A stretch of DNA of 64,000 bases from Leeuwenhoekiella sp044542075. Its GTDB lineage: Bacteria; Bacteroidota; Bacteroidia; Flavobacteriales; Flavobacteriaceae. The position numbers were made by a program, and so were the translations under genes. The DNA lies in assembly GCF_044542075.1 (NCBI RefSeq), contig NZ_JBITTU010000010.1, positions 62,001 through 126,000 of the forward strand, given 5' to 3'. The notes under the pieces are model-generated. The model searched no databases. It had not been told where the DNA came from and saw only the letters and a list, made by a program, of their open reading frames with translations. This document shows positions 54,001-61,464 of this stretch, in pieces (the first letter of the stretch is position 1; each line of letters opens with the position of its first letter).

Positions 54001-54162
54001 CGTTTGAGCGTTTTTTGCTTTTTCATATAAAACAAATGCACTGCGACCTTCTTCCTTATTTCTATCTAAAATTGTGGGATTTTCCCACTCATTCTGCTGG
54101 TTTTGGGCGATTGCGCTACAAAGGCACAACAGGCTCAAAAGGGTTACAATAGTTTTTCTCAT
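51052..54162 (-). CDS. GH2 family beta-galactosidase-type enzyme
   Basis: 1036 residues, signal peptide ending AIAQ. Domain order is the LacZ type: sugar-binding jelly roll (DDSGWDAINVPSNWE ... SFGSISGYARIFVNGKEVG), immunoglobulin-like domain, TIM barrel with VRGVNLHEHHPDKGH, acid/base Glu479 in WSMGNESGNG and nucleophile Glu543 in MCEYSHAMGNSSG, then the C-terminal beta-galactosidase small-chain domain with FWRAPTDNDFG. These features favour beta-galactosidase over beta-glucuronidase or mannosidase members of GH2. It acts in the periplasm on oligosaccharides imported by SusCD. It starts 20 bp after the BNR_4 gene. Confidence 0.95.
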   Translation of the reverse strand: MRKTIVTLLSLLCLCSAIAQNQQNEWENPTILDRNKEEGRSAFVLYEKAKNAQTRTPEKSSLYKSLDGTWKFNLAKNPEQLLQDFYKTDLDDSGWDAINVPSNWETEGFDIPIYTNVAYPFPKNPPFINGDYNPVGSYRTSFTVPEGWSDKEVVLSFGSISGYARIFVNGKEVGMTKASKTPAEFNITSYLQKGENLLAVQVTRWHDGSYLEDQDFWRLSGIERTVFLQAMPKTTIWDYRVTSDLDANYKNGKFSAEVDIRSFAKSKIKNPRVQVALFDKDGNLVLAEKKNVPAAGGNLSFDLTIPDILKWSGETPYLYNYIIKLEDKNGHTVAVTSGRTGFRKVELKNAQLLVNGKAVTVRGVNLHEHHPDKGHVPDLEMTRKDFELMARNNINAVRMSHYPHGQAVYDLADEFGFYIVDEANIETHAMGAEFQGKIDESKHPAYLEEWAPAHLDRIQRMYEMDKNHTSVILWSMGNESGNGPVFYEAYDWLKKTDTSRLVTFEQAGQNRDTDVVAPMYPRLKDMKEYAERTDVTRPYIMCEYSHAMGNSSGNFREYWDIIDSSPHMQGGFIWDWVDQGLRAKTDDGREFWAYGGDLGGKDLQNDENFNANGLVTADRIAHPSLAEVKKVYQPIEFSIIGNSLNVTNEYNYTNLDQFSFKWNLLKDGISVETGEFKVSAEPNTQESVQLDLPEMTQGEYFLDVYAYTTKASALIPAGFEMAREQFDMNKNNYFASKKDSTSESKLVFKTTNDTLQFSSDKVMGAINLKTGQIETYQLKNAGAVVSEFPQPYFWRAPTDNDFGNGMPKKLQAWKTASKDAQLISAEVGKLTDNGLPVTVMHQLAGVDVPYTISYLIANTGEITVTASIDMSGKEIPEMPRFGMRMILDGSFNNLKYYGRGPWENYSDRKESAFLGTYEDNVENQFTYTYIRPQESGYHTDARWLTLSNAAGKGLKISGAQPLGFSALNISTEDLDPGFSKNQRHPTDLKVQDKVFLHLDLKQRGLGGLNSWGEYPLEKYRLEDNSYSYSYTISLLE

Positions 54163-54182
54163 GTATTTAGTTAATTGGAATT

Positions 54183-55532
54183 TTACAATAGGTTTTTATA
54201 GGGTAATTTATTTAGTTCTATTACTTCTACAGGTGTTGCCATTTTAGTTTTAAGACCTTCACCATCTACCTGTATTACTTCTTGCTGAAAAATATGCAGC
54301 TTTCCTGTTTTTTTAAAAAGTTCTTTATCAAAATTAGGCTCCCAATCTCCAACGCTTTTTTCAGTTAGATCTAGTATTTGCCAGGTACTCACATCCTGTA
54401 AATTTTTATAGGCTAATGAAATTTTACTTCCTCTGGTATCATCTCTAAATAATAAATAGGTGATCTTTTTACCAGATTGCTTATCTATAAAAATCTCTGG
54501 TCTTGAGATCGGAATCTTTTTAGTTCCGCCACCACCCAGTTTGAATTCTGAAGTGCGAAAAGCCGTATTTTCTTTTTTCCAGTTGCCCTTATCTAAATAA
54601 ACTATTTGATATTGCGTTTTATGATCTTCATTCCAATAATTAGCGATATAGGGATTACCGTCTGAATCTGTAGTCATTGCTGTTTGATTAATCAAACTGC
54701 TATTCTGCGGAATCTTCCAGGCGTATTCGGCGCCTGCTTCAGTAATAGGTAATGTATACTGCTCACCTGTAGATTTTTGCCAGGTTACACCACCATCTAA
54801 AGACCTAGCATAGGCGATATCGTGATTTGTAGCTACGTCATACGTCTCGCGCCAAACCCAGGATAAATGTATAGTTCCTTTCAAATCTACATAGGCTTGC
54901 CAGTAGGCGTTCCGAAGGTTTTCACCATCTATTAAATTTTGGTGAAGCTGTGTCCATTTTTTAGTTACTACATCATAACTATTTAGGACTAAAACGCCTC
55001 TACCTGATTGACCAGAGCGGTACATAAAGAGTAAACCTCTGGTTTTTGTAAGATTGTAAAATTGAGGATAAGATACTTTTTGCTCATCTATACCCGTCAT
55101 TGAGATTTTGTCTCCTAGCACTAATCCAAGCGGAGTTTTGCTAACTGCATAGCGCAATTTATTGTCGTGATGATCCCAACTCACATGTAAAAAACCTTCG
55201 CCATCAACAGCTATACTTATGGCATTATGAGCATCTTCTGTATTACCCATAAATTGGGTTTTAGCGGTTACCCAGGCTCCATCTGGCAACTTTCTTTTAG
55301 CAATAATCAGATAAGAATCTGCATCGTAATAAGCAGTAAACTGGGTGTTTTTATGAGTTGTTAGCGCATTCTGACGAAAGATTACTGTATTCACCGAATT
55401 TGAAGACCAACCCATTCCTACATCTGAAACTTTAGTAGTTGTTTTTTTTGGATGCACACTACAAGATATAAGGACCAACCCTATAAGAAATATTGTGTAA
55501 AATTTAATAAAACTCTTTCTCATCAAAACCAT
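54183..55532 (-). CDS. BNR_4 propeller protein, candidate Rha/GlcA-type lyase
   Basis: 449 residues with a lipobox (VLISC). A seven-bladed BNR_4 (PF15892) propeller is suggested by DAHNAISIAVDGEGFLHVSWDHHDNKLRYA, KVSYPQFYNLTKTRGLLFMYRSGQSGRG and TIHLSWVWRET. Several lyases with this fold use paired histidines; here His102 (DAHN) and His122 (WDHH) are 20 residues apart, which agrees with my memory of the spacing in PL25 ulvan lyase. PL24, PL25 and PL42/GH145-type enzymes are the alternatives. The GH105 gene in the same unit supports lyase chemistry. The start may be the ATG at 55523. Confidence 0.75.
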   Translation of the reverse strand: MVLMRKSFIKFYTIFLIGLVLISCSVHPKKTTTKVSDVGMGWSSNSVNTVIFRQNALTTHKNTQFTAYYDADSYLIIAKRKLPDGAWVTAKTQFMGNTEDAHNAISIAVDGEGFLHVSWDHHDNKLRYAVSKTPLGLVLGDKISMTGIDEQKVSYPQFYNLTKTRGLLFMYRSGQSGRGVLVLNSYDVVTKKWTQLHQNLIDGENLRNAYWQAYVDLKGTIHLSWVWRETYDVATNHDIAYARSLDGGVTWQKSTGEQYTLPITEAGAEYAWKIPQNSSLINQTAMTTDSDGNPYIANYWNEDHKTQYQIVYLDKGNWKKENTAFRTSEFKLGGGGTKKIPISRPEIFIDKQSGKKITYLLFRDDTRGSKISLAYKNLQDVSTWQILDLTEKSVGDWEPNFDKELFKKTGKLHIFQQEVIQVDGEGLKTKMATPVEVIELNKLPYKNLL

Positions 55533-55629
55533 TAAATGTACAGCATACGCTTAAAAGTACATAATTTATATGTAATACTTTTATTTTATTCAAATAATCC
55601 TTTATCGATTTAGTTAGGTATACAACGCG

Positions 55630-56853
55630 TTAATTTGAGGGTAAACCGTCTATTTTCATTCCCTGAATAAGTAGCGCGTGTATAATATATGTCATCTCTT
55701 TACCATTGTCTTCGTGAGCTCCGTTAACACCGTAAGGCCAAAAATGAACTCCGTCTCCTTTTACGGTAGCATTGGGATCATTTGTCATCATTTTTAAGAT
55801 AGCATTAGCTTCTGCTCCCTGATAAATACCTCCTCTAATAAGTTCATTCCATTTCCAATGTTGTCCTACTCCTACTGTGTGCGCCATCTCATGCATTGCG
55901 GTTCCTGTGCGCTGATAGCCTGCATTAGAACCTACTCTAATATTGCCTGCAAAATTAGCATCTGCCGTAGGTGTACCCGGAGAATAATTAACAACGACAT
56001 GCTTAGTGATGGAAGTAAAATTATTGTAGTACTGCGTGGCCGTATCAAAAGCTTCTTTAATACGTACGTGATTTTCATTAGCCGCATCAAAACCATTAAA
56101 TGAATACGTAAATTTTCCTTTAGTGATCGTTTTAACTAAAACTGCATCACCATATACTACACGTTTACTTGTTTTGGTATAGGGTCTAATAAAATAAAAA
56201 GTATTTTCCTTTAAATCTCTAATACGCTCAGTAAAAGAAGCGTCAAGATTTTCTCTCTTTATAACATTATCTTCAAGCGTTGGGTTTTGTTCAAGCCCAT
56301 AAACAACTCCTAATTCTTTTAATTCGGTATCTCCAGGTTCTTCTAAACGTATGCCTATAAAAATATCGTGAGCTCCAGAAACCCGCTTCTCTCCAATACT
56401 AAAGATAGGTGGATCTGCAAATGTTGTAGTAAAGCTAATTTCGTTACCATAGGCGATGCCTTTTCCATTTTTTGCATACGATCGTGCGTAGTACACATTG
56501 CCTTCTGCTAGATTAGAAAGATTAACCTCAAAGTCACCAGATCCTTTTACCGTACTTGCGATGGTTTTGGTTCCCTCATAATTTGGTTTTGTTTCTAAAC
56601 CAAAACAAACCCCTCTTTCTATAATAGATGAACCGCCATCATCTGTCACTTGTCCCCAAATTGTCGCAGAATATGCTGCTAGATTCTCTGGTTCTTTTGT
56701 TATCAAGGTTGCTAAAACAGTTTCATCTACAGGCTCTTTGATGGTATTATTGTCATCTGGAGCTTCTTCACTAGAACAACCGCAAATAATACATAATGTA
56801 AACGCAAAACCAATTACTATAAAATTGAAAAAACTATTCGTGAATATTCTCAT
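55630..56853 (-). CDS. PUL lipoprotein with two FN3-like domains and a HExxH metal-site domain
   Basis: 407 residues; lipoprotein signal ending IICGC (Cys26). Residues about 50-145 and 150-242 are two repeats of the fibronectin-III-like type (YYARSYAKNGKGIAYGNEISFTT; YFIRPYTKTSKRVVYGD). The C-terminal domain (about 245-407) carries HEMAHTVGVGQH: His321, Glu322, His325, Gly328 and His332, close to the metzincin pattern HExxHxxGxxH but with one extra residue before the last His. It resembles uncharacterised secreted peptidase-like domains seen in CBM-containing proteins. Function in a glycan locus is unknown; the target could be a protein backbone or it may not be catalytic. Confidence 0.8.
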   Translation of the reverse strand: MRIFTNSFFNFIVIGFAFTLCIICGCSSEEAPDDNNTIKEPVDETVLATLITKEPENLAAYSATIWGQVTDDGGSSIIERGVCFGLETKPNYEGTKTIASTVKGSGDFEVNLSNLAEGNVYYARSYAKNGKGIAYGNEISFTTTFADPPIFSIGEKRVSGAHDIFIGIRLEEPGDTELKELGVVYGLEQNPTLEDNVIKRENLDASFTERIRDLKENTFYFIRPYTKTSKRVVYGDAVLVKTITKGKFTYSFNGFDAANENHVRIKEAFDTATQYYNNFTSITKHVVVNYSPGTPTADANFAGNIRVGSNAGYQRTGTAMHEMAHTVGVGQHWKWNELIRGGIYQGAEANAILKMMTNDPNATVKGDGVHFWPYGVNGAHEDNGKEMTYIIHALLIQGMKIDGLPSN

Positions 56854-56947
56854 GATATTAATTTAGGATTATTGTTGTGGAGATATTTTCTAAGGAATTA
56901 AATAAACTCGCTTATTTATCTAATTCAATAAATTATTTTAAAATATA

Positions 56948-56984
56948 AACCCCAACCATATATACATAGCATACAGCTGGGGTT
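56948..56984 (-). terminator. Possible intra-operon hairpin between DUF4998 and metal-site genes
   Basis: On the minus strand AACCCCA pairs with TGGGGTT around a 23-nt inner region and is followed by T-rich sequence (TATATTTTAAAATAATTT). It lies about 20 nt after the DUF4998 stop and could attenuate transcription from the SusCD genes into the enzyme genes. The stem is short, so this is tentative. Confidence 0.4.
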
Positions 56985-57004
56985 ATATACCTTAGACAAC
57001 TTTA

Positions 57005-58276
57005 TTAATTCTGTTTAGCTATATTCCACTCTAGAAAACGTAGATACCTATTTTCTCCAGAACTTTTGTAGACGAGACCTACTGTAATTTCCCCTGCTTC
57101 TTCAACAGTAAAATCAAGATTATAAAAATCATCGCCAGAAGCACTTTGACCACCTCGATTAGTAATTCTTTTTACAGCAAGAACATTACTTGAAGAATTA
57201 TCTAAAATAGCATCTACATCTGGCAATTCTGAATTTCCTTTTAATACAACGGCATATGCATAACGCTCTTCAGTAAGTGATAAATCTGTACCCTCACCCC
57301 GCATCTTTACAGTTAACCTAAAGTCTGAAGCTCCAGAGCGTAGTGTCTGATATATTTTTGCATTTTCTAAAGTGTTAGGAACATTGCCATAACCTATTTG
57401 AATAGCAAAAATATTACTATAGTTATCATCATAACCTACTCCAACACCACCACCATAGCTATCACCACTATGATCAAAATTTACGACTACATCATTTGAA
57501 ATCCAGTCTTTTAAAACCCTAAATCTTCCCACAGTTCCATCAGTTTTAAAGGGGACTGAATTATTTTTTAACTGTGGGACTAATATTGGCGTAAAATTGT
57601 CACTGTATTCTGTATAAAATGTATCTAATGCTGTTTCTTCAGGTAGAAATAAGGTGCGATATTTATATTGAGAGCCTAGTTTGTAATCCTCAATTATAAC
57701 TGTTGAACTAGCTATTTCTGTAAACTCTACAACCATTTCATCAAGGTTATTAGTATAGACTAATTCTGTCCCTATAACACCAGAAGTTAAATCCATTCCT
57801 GCATAATCTACCTTAAGACCTTCTTCACTTAAATTACCTGTATGAGGCCTATTAAATAATGTTGCATGGTAGCGCTCTCCATAGACCTCTCCCGTTGCAG
57901 ATACAGGAATAGAACTATTGCCTTGACTGTCAAATGTGCGTATTTCAAAATTATAAATGTTCTCTGGTAAGTCTGAAATTACAACTTCTAGAGTATCTAT
58001 ACCTATTGAACGTGTGATAGGGACTACTACAGAATCTTTTTTGCTATTCCAATAAACTCTGAACTCAGTAATTTTAGGATCTGCATCTACAATACCCTGA
58101 ATTTTAGCCCTATTTTTTCCTGAAAAAATCTTTAAAGAATCTACCTTCTCAGAATAGTTAATCTCACCATCTGCAGTAAAATCTTTAAAATCATCCATTT
58201 CTGCAACATCTGCACAGGAGCCGAGGCCGGTTAACAGTACAAGCAGAACTATTTTAGTTAATTTATGTATTTTCAT
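57005..58276 (-). CDS. DUF4998 family surface lipoprotein
   Basis: 423 residues from the ATG at 58276 (MKIHKLTKIVLLVLLTGLGSC, Cys about 21), chosen over an earlier in-frame Met because it gives a clean lipobox. The N-terminal half fits DUF4998, a beta-sandwich module of PUL lipoproteins (NRAKIQGIVDADPKITEFRVYWNSKKDSV ... FEIRTFDSQGNSSIPVSATGEVYG). The C-terminal half is a second beta domain I cannot name. Proteins in this position after SusD are usually surface glycan-binding proteins (SusE/F-like role). The gene follows the DUF4959/DUF5000 gene closely. Confidence 0.8.
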   Translation of the reverse strand: MKIHKLTKIVLLVLLTGLGSCADVAEMDDFKDFTADGEINYSEKVDSLKIFSGKNRAKIQGIVDADPKITEFRVYWNSKKDSVVVPITRSIGIDTLEVVISDLPENIYNFEIRTFDSQGNSSIPVSATGEVYGERYHATLFNRPHTGNLSEEGLKVDYAGMDLTSGVIGTELVYTNNLDEMVVEFTEIASSTVIIEDYKLGSQYKYRTLFLPEETALDTFYTEYSDNFTPILVPQLKNNSVPFKTDGTVGRFRVLKDWISNDVVVNFDHSGDSYGGGVGVGYDDNYSNIFAIQIGYGNVPNTLENAKIYQTLRSGASDFRLTVKMRGEGTDLSLTEERYAYAVVLKGNSELPDVDAILDNSSSNVLAVKRITNRGGQSASGDDFYNLDFTVEEAGEITVGLVYKSSGENRYLRFLEWNIAKQN

Positions 58277-58295
58277 AATGTAATTACTTACCAAA

Positions 58296-59495
58296 TTAAA
58301 AATTAGTGTTACCATAGACTTGAATTTCACCAATGGCTAAACTTTTACCACCTTCCCAGTTTTCAAGATTACGTATACGTAGGTACCTCATTTTAGGTAT
58401 ATCTGCCGGAACTTCCCAGCTAAAGCCGGCAACTGCAGTCTCATAATCTTCATTATTTTGCTGACCATAAGGAAGGCCAGATGGTTTGACCTGTACATAA
58501 GATCCTAAAAGTGTCCAGCTTGCTAAATCTCCAGATGTGTCCAGTTCATCACTACCGTAAATTTCAAAGCGTTTCATACAACCTTTATAGTAATAGGTAC
58601 GCCCGTTAAAATACTCAGGGTAATCCCAAATAACGATACGGCTCAGCTTTGCCTCTACACCCATATCTACTGTAAACATGTGCAAATTTTCAGTGTATGT
58701 ACCCTGTGTCAAATACACCCCAGACCAGTTCATTAAATTACCATCCCATAGACCACTAAGCGGTGTAGAATTATGACGCGGTGCATCGTTAGGTAATTCT
58801 AGCCCCCTGTAACCAGATTTGGGAATGGCTTCTTCAAAAAGTGGTTTAATAGTAGTAAATAGGGTATCTGTATAATTTAACCAGCGATCTCTAACCGTTA
58901 TAGCAAACTCTTGTGATAAAGTATCAAAACCGCGAATGGTACTTGTAATCTCATCTGTAGAAGTATAAATACTATTAGGGTTTATTACCCAATCACCCAG
59001 ATCGTCTCGTTCCATAAGTAAAAGAGCTACATCTTCCCGGTCAGGATTATCTGCCTTTAGATAAACCCCACCAAATGCCGCACCAGACTCTATACTCTCA
59101 TACACGTCAAATATGGGTGCTCTTAAGGGGTTAACAGTAACTAACACAGGTGCAGATTCTTTTTCACTACGATTAACTGTAGTAATCTCAACCTCATTAG
59201 CTTGTGCGCCAGAAAAGCCTTCTAGTAACATACTTGAATTATAGAATGAAGTTTTCACTTCCATTTCCCGGCCATTAGCGAGTGTATAACTTGCTTTTAC
59301 ATAGAGTAAGTCCTGGTCTTTAGGTAATTTATAAGAAACCCTGGCTTTACCACGTAAGTTTTCTACGCTAACATCTGTTACTTGCGAAGGAGCATTAGCA
59401 TTGTTTTCTAATGGGGTTTGTAAATCCTCATCAGAACAGGATATCCCGATGATCAACCCCAGAACTGCTAAATAATTTAAAAATTTTGTTTTCAT
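58296..59495 (-). CDS. DUF4959/DUF5000 family surface lipoprotein (discoidin-like C-terminus)
   Basis: 399 residues from the ATG at 59495, giving a lipoprotein signal (LGLIIGISC). An N-terminal DUF4959 module (SQVTDVSVENLRGKARVSYKLPKDQDLLYVKASY) is followed by a middle beta domain of the DUF5126 type and a C-terminal F5/8-type-C-like DUF5000 domain (FDLSRIVIWDYPEYFNGRTYYY-like region, RYLRIRNLENWEGGKSLAIGEIQVYG). Such proteins accompany SusCD pairs and probably hold glycan at the cell surface. It follows susD by 17 bp. Confidence 0.85.
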   Translation of the reverse strand: MKTKFLNYLAVLGLIIGISCSDEDLQTPLENNANAPSQVTDVSVENLRGKARVSYKLPKDQDLLYVKASYTLANGREMEVKTSFYNSSMLLEGFSGAQANEVEITTVNRSEKESAPVLVTVNPLRAPIFDVYESIESGAAFGGVYLKADNPDREDVALLLMERDDLGDWVINPNSIYTSTDEITSTIRGFDTLSQEFAITVRDRWLNYTDTLFTTIKPLFEEAIPKSGYRGLELPNDAPRHNSTPLSGLWDGNLMNWSGVYLTQGTYTENLHMFTVDMGVEAKLSRIVIWDYPEYFNGRTYYYKGCMKRFEIYGSDELDTSGDLASWTLLGSYVQVKPSGLPYGQQNNEDYETAVAGFSWEVPADIPKMRYLRIRNLENWEGGKSLAIGEIQVYGNTNF

Positions 59496-59512
59496 AATTT
59501 TTCTTTTTTTTA

Positions 59513-61453
59513 TTAATTCCACCCCGGATTCTGTACCAGATTTGAATTCTGTAGAAGTGCATATTCCCAAATAGGCCAGAAATAATCTCTAGGCGCTACA
59601 AAACGTTGTTGATGTAATGTTCTAATTTGGTAATAAGCAGCCTCATCTTCACCATAAACATTCCATCCCTGTATAGGTTGATTAAATTCACGTACGGCTT
59701 TTTTCCATCTTAATAAATCCCAATAGCGTTGACCTTCAAAGGCAAGCTCAATCAAACGCTCTTGATGTATAATTTCTCGTAGACCATTTTGAGAATTTGG
59801 TTTGTCAGGATTGTTCGAAAATTGAGTCCACGATGTCTCTACACCCTCTAGTCCTGCTCGATCTCTAATTAGATCTAGATACTGAAGAACCTCACCACTA
59901 GGGCCATTTATTTCATTTAAAGCTTCAGCATACATTAAATATAAGTCTGCTAATCTCAATTCTGGCCAGGCGTAGGATCTAAATGAAGAACCATTTGCAC
60001 CAAAGCTTTGATCGTTATTAACTAACTTTTTAAGATAATAACCTGTTACATTAAAGAAGAACGCGTGATTACTTCCTGCGTAATCTGCATACTTACCTTC
60101 TATATGTGACTCGTTTTCTACATCTTGATCTGCATTACGATACCATATAGAACCGTCAAAACCTAAATCTGCATAAAAGCGATGTTCTCTGTCAAAATTT
60201 AAACGGGAAGTTCTATAACCCTTAAGTATATTATTTCCTTCAGAAGCATTTGCTTCTCTTATTTCTAAGATATTGTTGAAGTCTAAATTTTTATCTTCAT
60301 TTATAGGCACTCCATTTTTAGAATAAAAAAGCTTAGCCATATCAAGTGTAGGAGAAACAATTTTCTCAGCAGATCTGTGATTATCATCTATAGAAAGAGG
60401 TGCCATCGTTTGACGTTGTAAATCTGTTACAATGCTCTGGGTATTTGGCCATAACACTTCCTGACTTCTACGTAAGGTAACTGCATTACGTATACTTAAT
60501 TTAGTAGCAGTTGTATCTGAAAGATTAAAGGTATTACCTGCAAATTCATACAATGCGTGACCCGAATTTTCAGCAAGCTCTATTGCCTCTTGAGCTGCAT
60601 CTAAAGCCTCTTGCCATTTAGATAGCTCGAAGGTGGTGTTGTATAATGCAGTACCATCGGGGTTTATCATACCAGATAAATCTTCATTTCCGTTAAATAA
60701 TGGGCTTGCGGCTGTAAGCAATACTCGAGCTTTTAGACCCTTTGCAATCACAGAAGTTATACGGCCGTATTCTGTATTTTGATCTGCAATAGAAGGAGGC
60801 AATATTGCTGCAGCTTCATCAAGTAATTCTACCACATAATCTATACCTTCATCATAAGGTGATCTCGGTATATTAAATTCTTCTGCATCGGCATCTACAC
60901 TTACATTTTCACGAATTATTGGGGCAGCACCGTACAAACGCATTAGGTAAAAGTGGTAGTATGCTTTTAAAAATTTTACCTCGGCTATCCATCGCTCCCG
61001 TTCACTAGCATCTATATCTGGTACTTGCAAAGGGTCCTCTAAATTCTCAATAAAAATATTACAGTGTCTTATACCTTGAAACATAGGTTTTGCTTGAAAT
61101 CTGCCATCCCAATAATTATTATAAGGATCTCCTGCGCGTTGTAAACCAAGGGCTATGTTTAACGAATTAACTGTGATTGCTTGAAATTCATCAGGAATCC
61201 ACAACTCATCTCCAGCTAAAAATGCAGGGTTACCTTGTAGATTTCCATTTGCAGGCATATACGAGTAACAGGTAAATAGATATTTTTCGGCCTCATTTCG
61301 TAAATTGAAAACTTTATCTATCGTATTCACATTATCGGGTACCACATCTAAAAACTCTTCTTCACAAGAATTTAAAGTAAGTACAGCAAAACCTGAGAGT
61401 AATAGTGCTCGAAGGTAAATTTTGCTCTTATTTATATTAAATATCATATTCAT
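59513..61453 (-). CDS. RagB/SusD family nutrient-binding lipoprotein of the PUL
   Basis: 646 residues; lipobox LTLNSC, then EEEFLDVVPDNVNTIDKVF, the usual SusD opening. Helical repeats and the C-terminal signature RLADLYLMYAEALNEIN ... LREIIHQERLIELAFEGQRYWDLLRWKKA are clear. It is about 100 residues longer than the SusD at 19016, mainly through loops, and differs strongly in sequence, so the two pairs handle different ligands. It lies 11 bp after the SusC gene. Confidence 0.96.
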   Translation of the reverse strand: MNMIFNINKSKIYLRALLLSGFAVLTLNSCEEEFLDVVPDNVNTIDKVFNLRNEAEKYLFTCYSYMPANGNLQGNPAFLAGDELWIPDEFQAITVNSLNIALGLQRAGDPYNNYWDGRFQAKPMFQGIRHCNIFIENLEDPLQVPDIDASERERWIAEVKFLKAYYHFYLMRLYGAAPIIRENVSVDADAEEFNIPRSPYDEGIDYVVELLDEAAAILPPSIADQNTEYGRITSVIAKGLKARVLLTAASPLFNGNEDLSGMINPDGTALYNTTFELSKWQEALDAAQEAIELAENSGHALYEFAGNTFNLSDTTATKLSIRNAVTLRRSQEVLWPNTQSIVTDLQRQTMAPLSIDDNHRSAEKIVSPTLDMAKLFYSKNGVPINEDKNLDFNNILEIREANASEGNNILKGYRTSRLNFDREHRFYADLGFDGSIWYRNADQDVENESHIEGKYADYAGSNHAFFFNVTGYYLKKLVNNDQSFGANGSSFRSYAWPELRLADLYLMYAEALNEINGPSGEVLQYLDLIRDRAGLEGVETSWTQFSNNPDKPNSQNGLREIIHQERLIELAFEGQRYWDLLRWKKAVREFNQPIQGWNVYGEDEAAYYQIRTLHQQRFVAPRDYFWPIWEYALLQNSNLVQNPGWN

Positions 61454-61464
61454 AACTAGATTTT

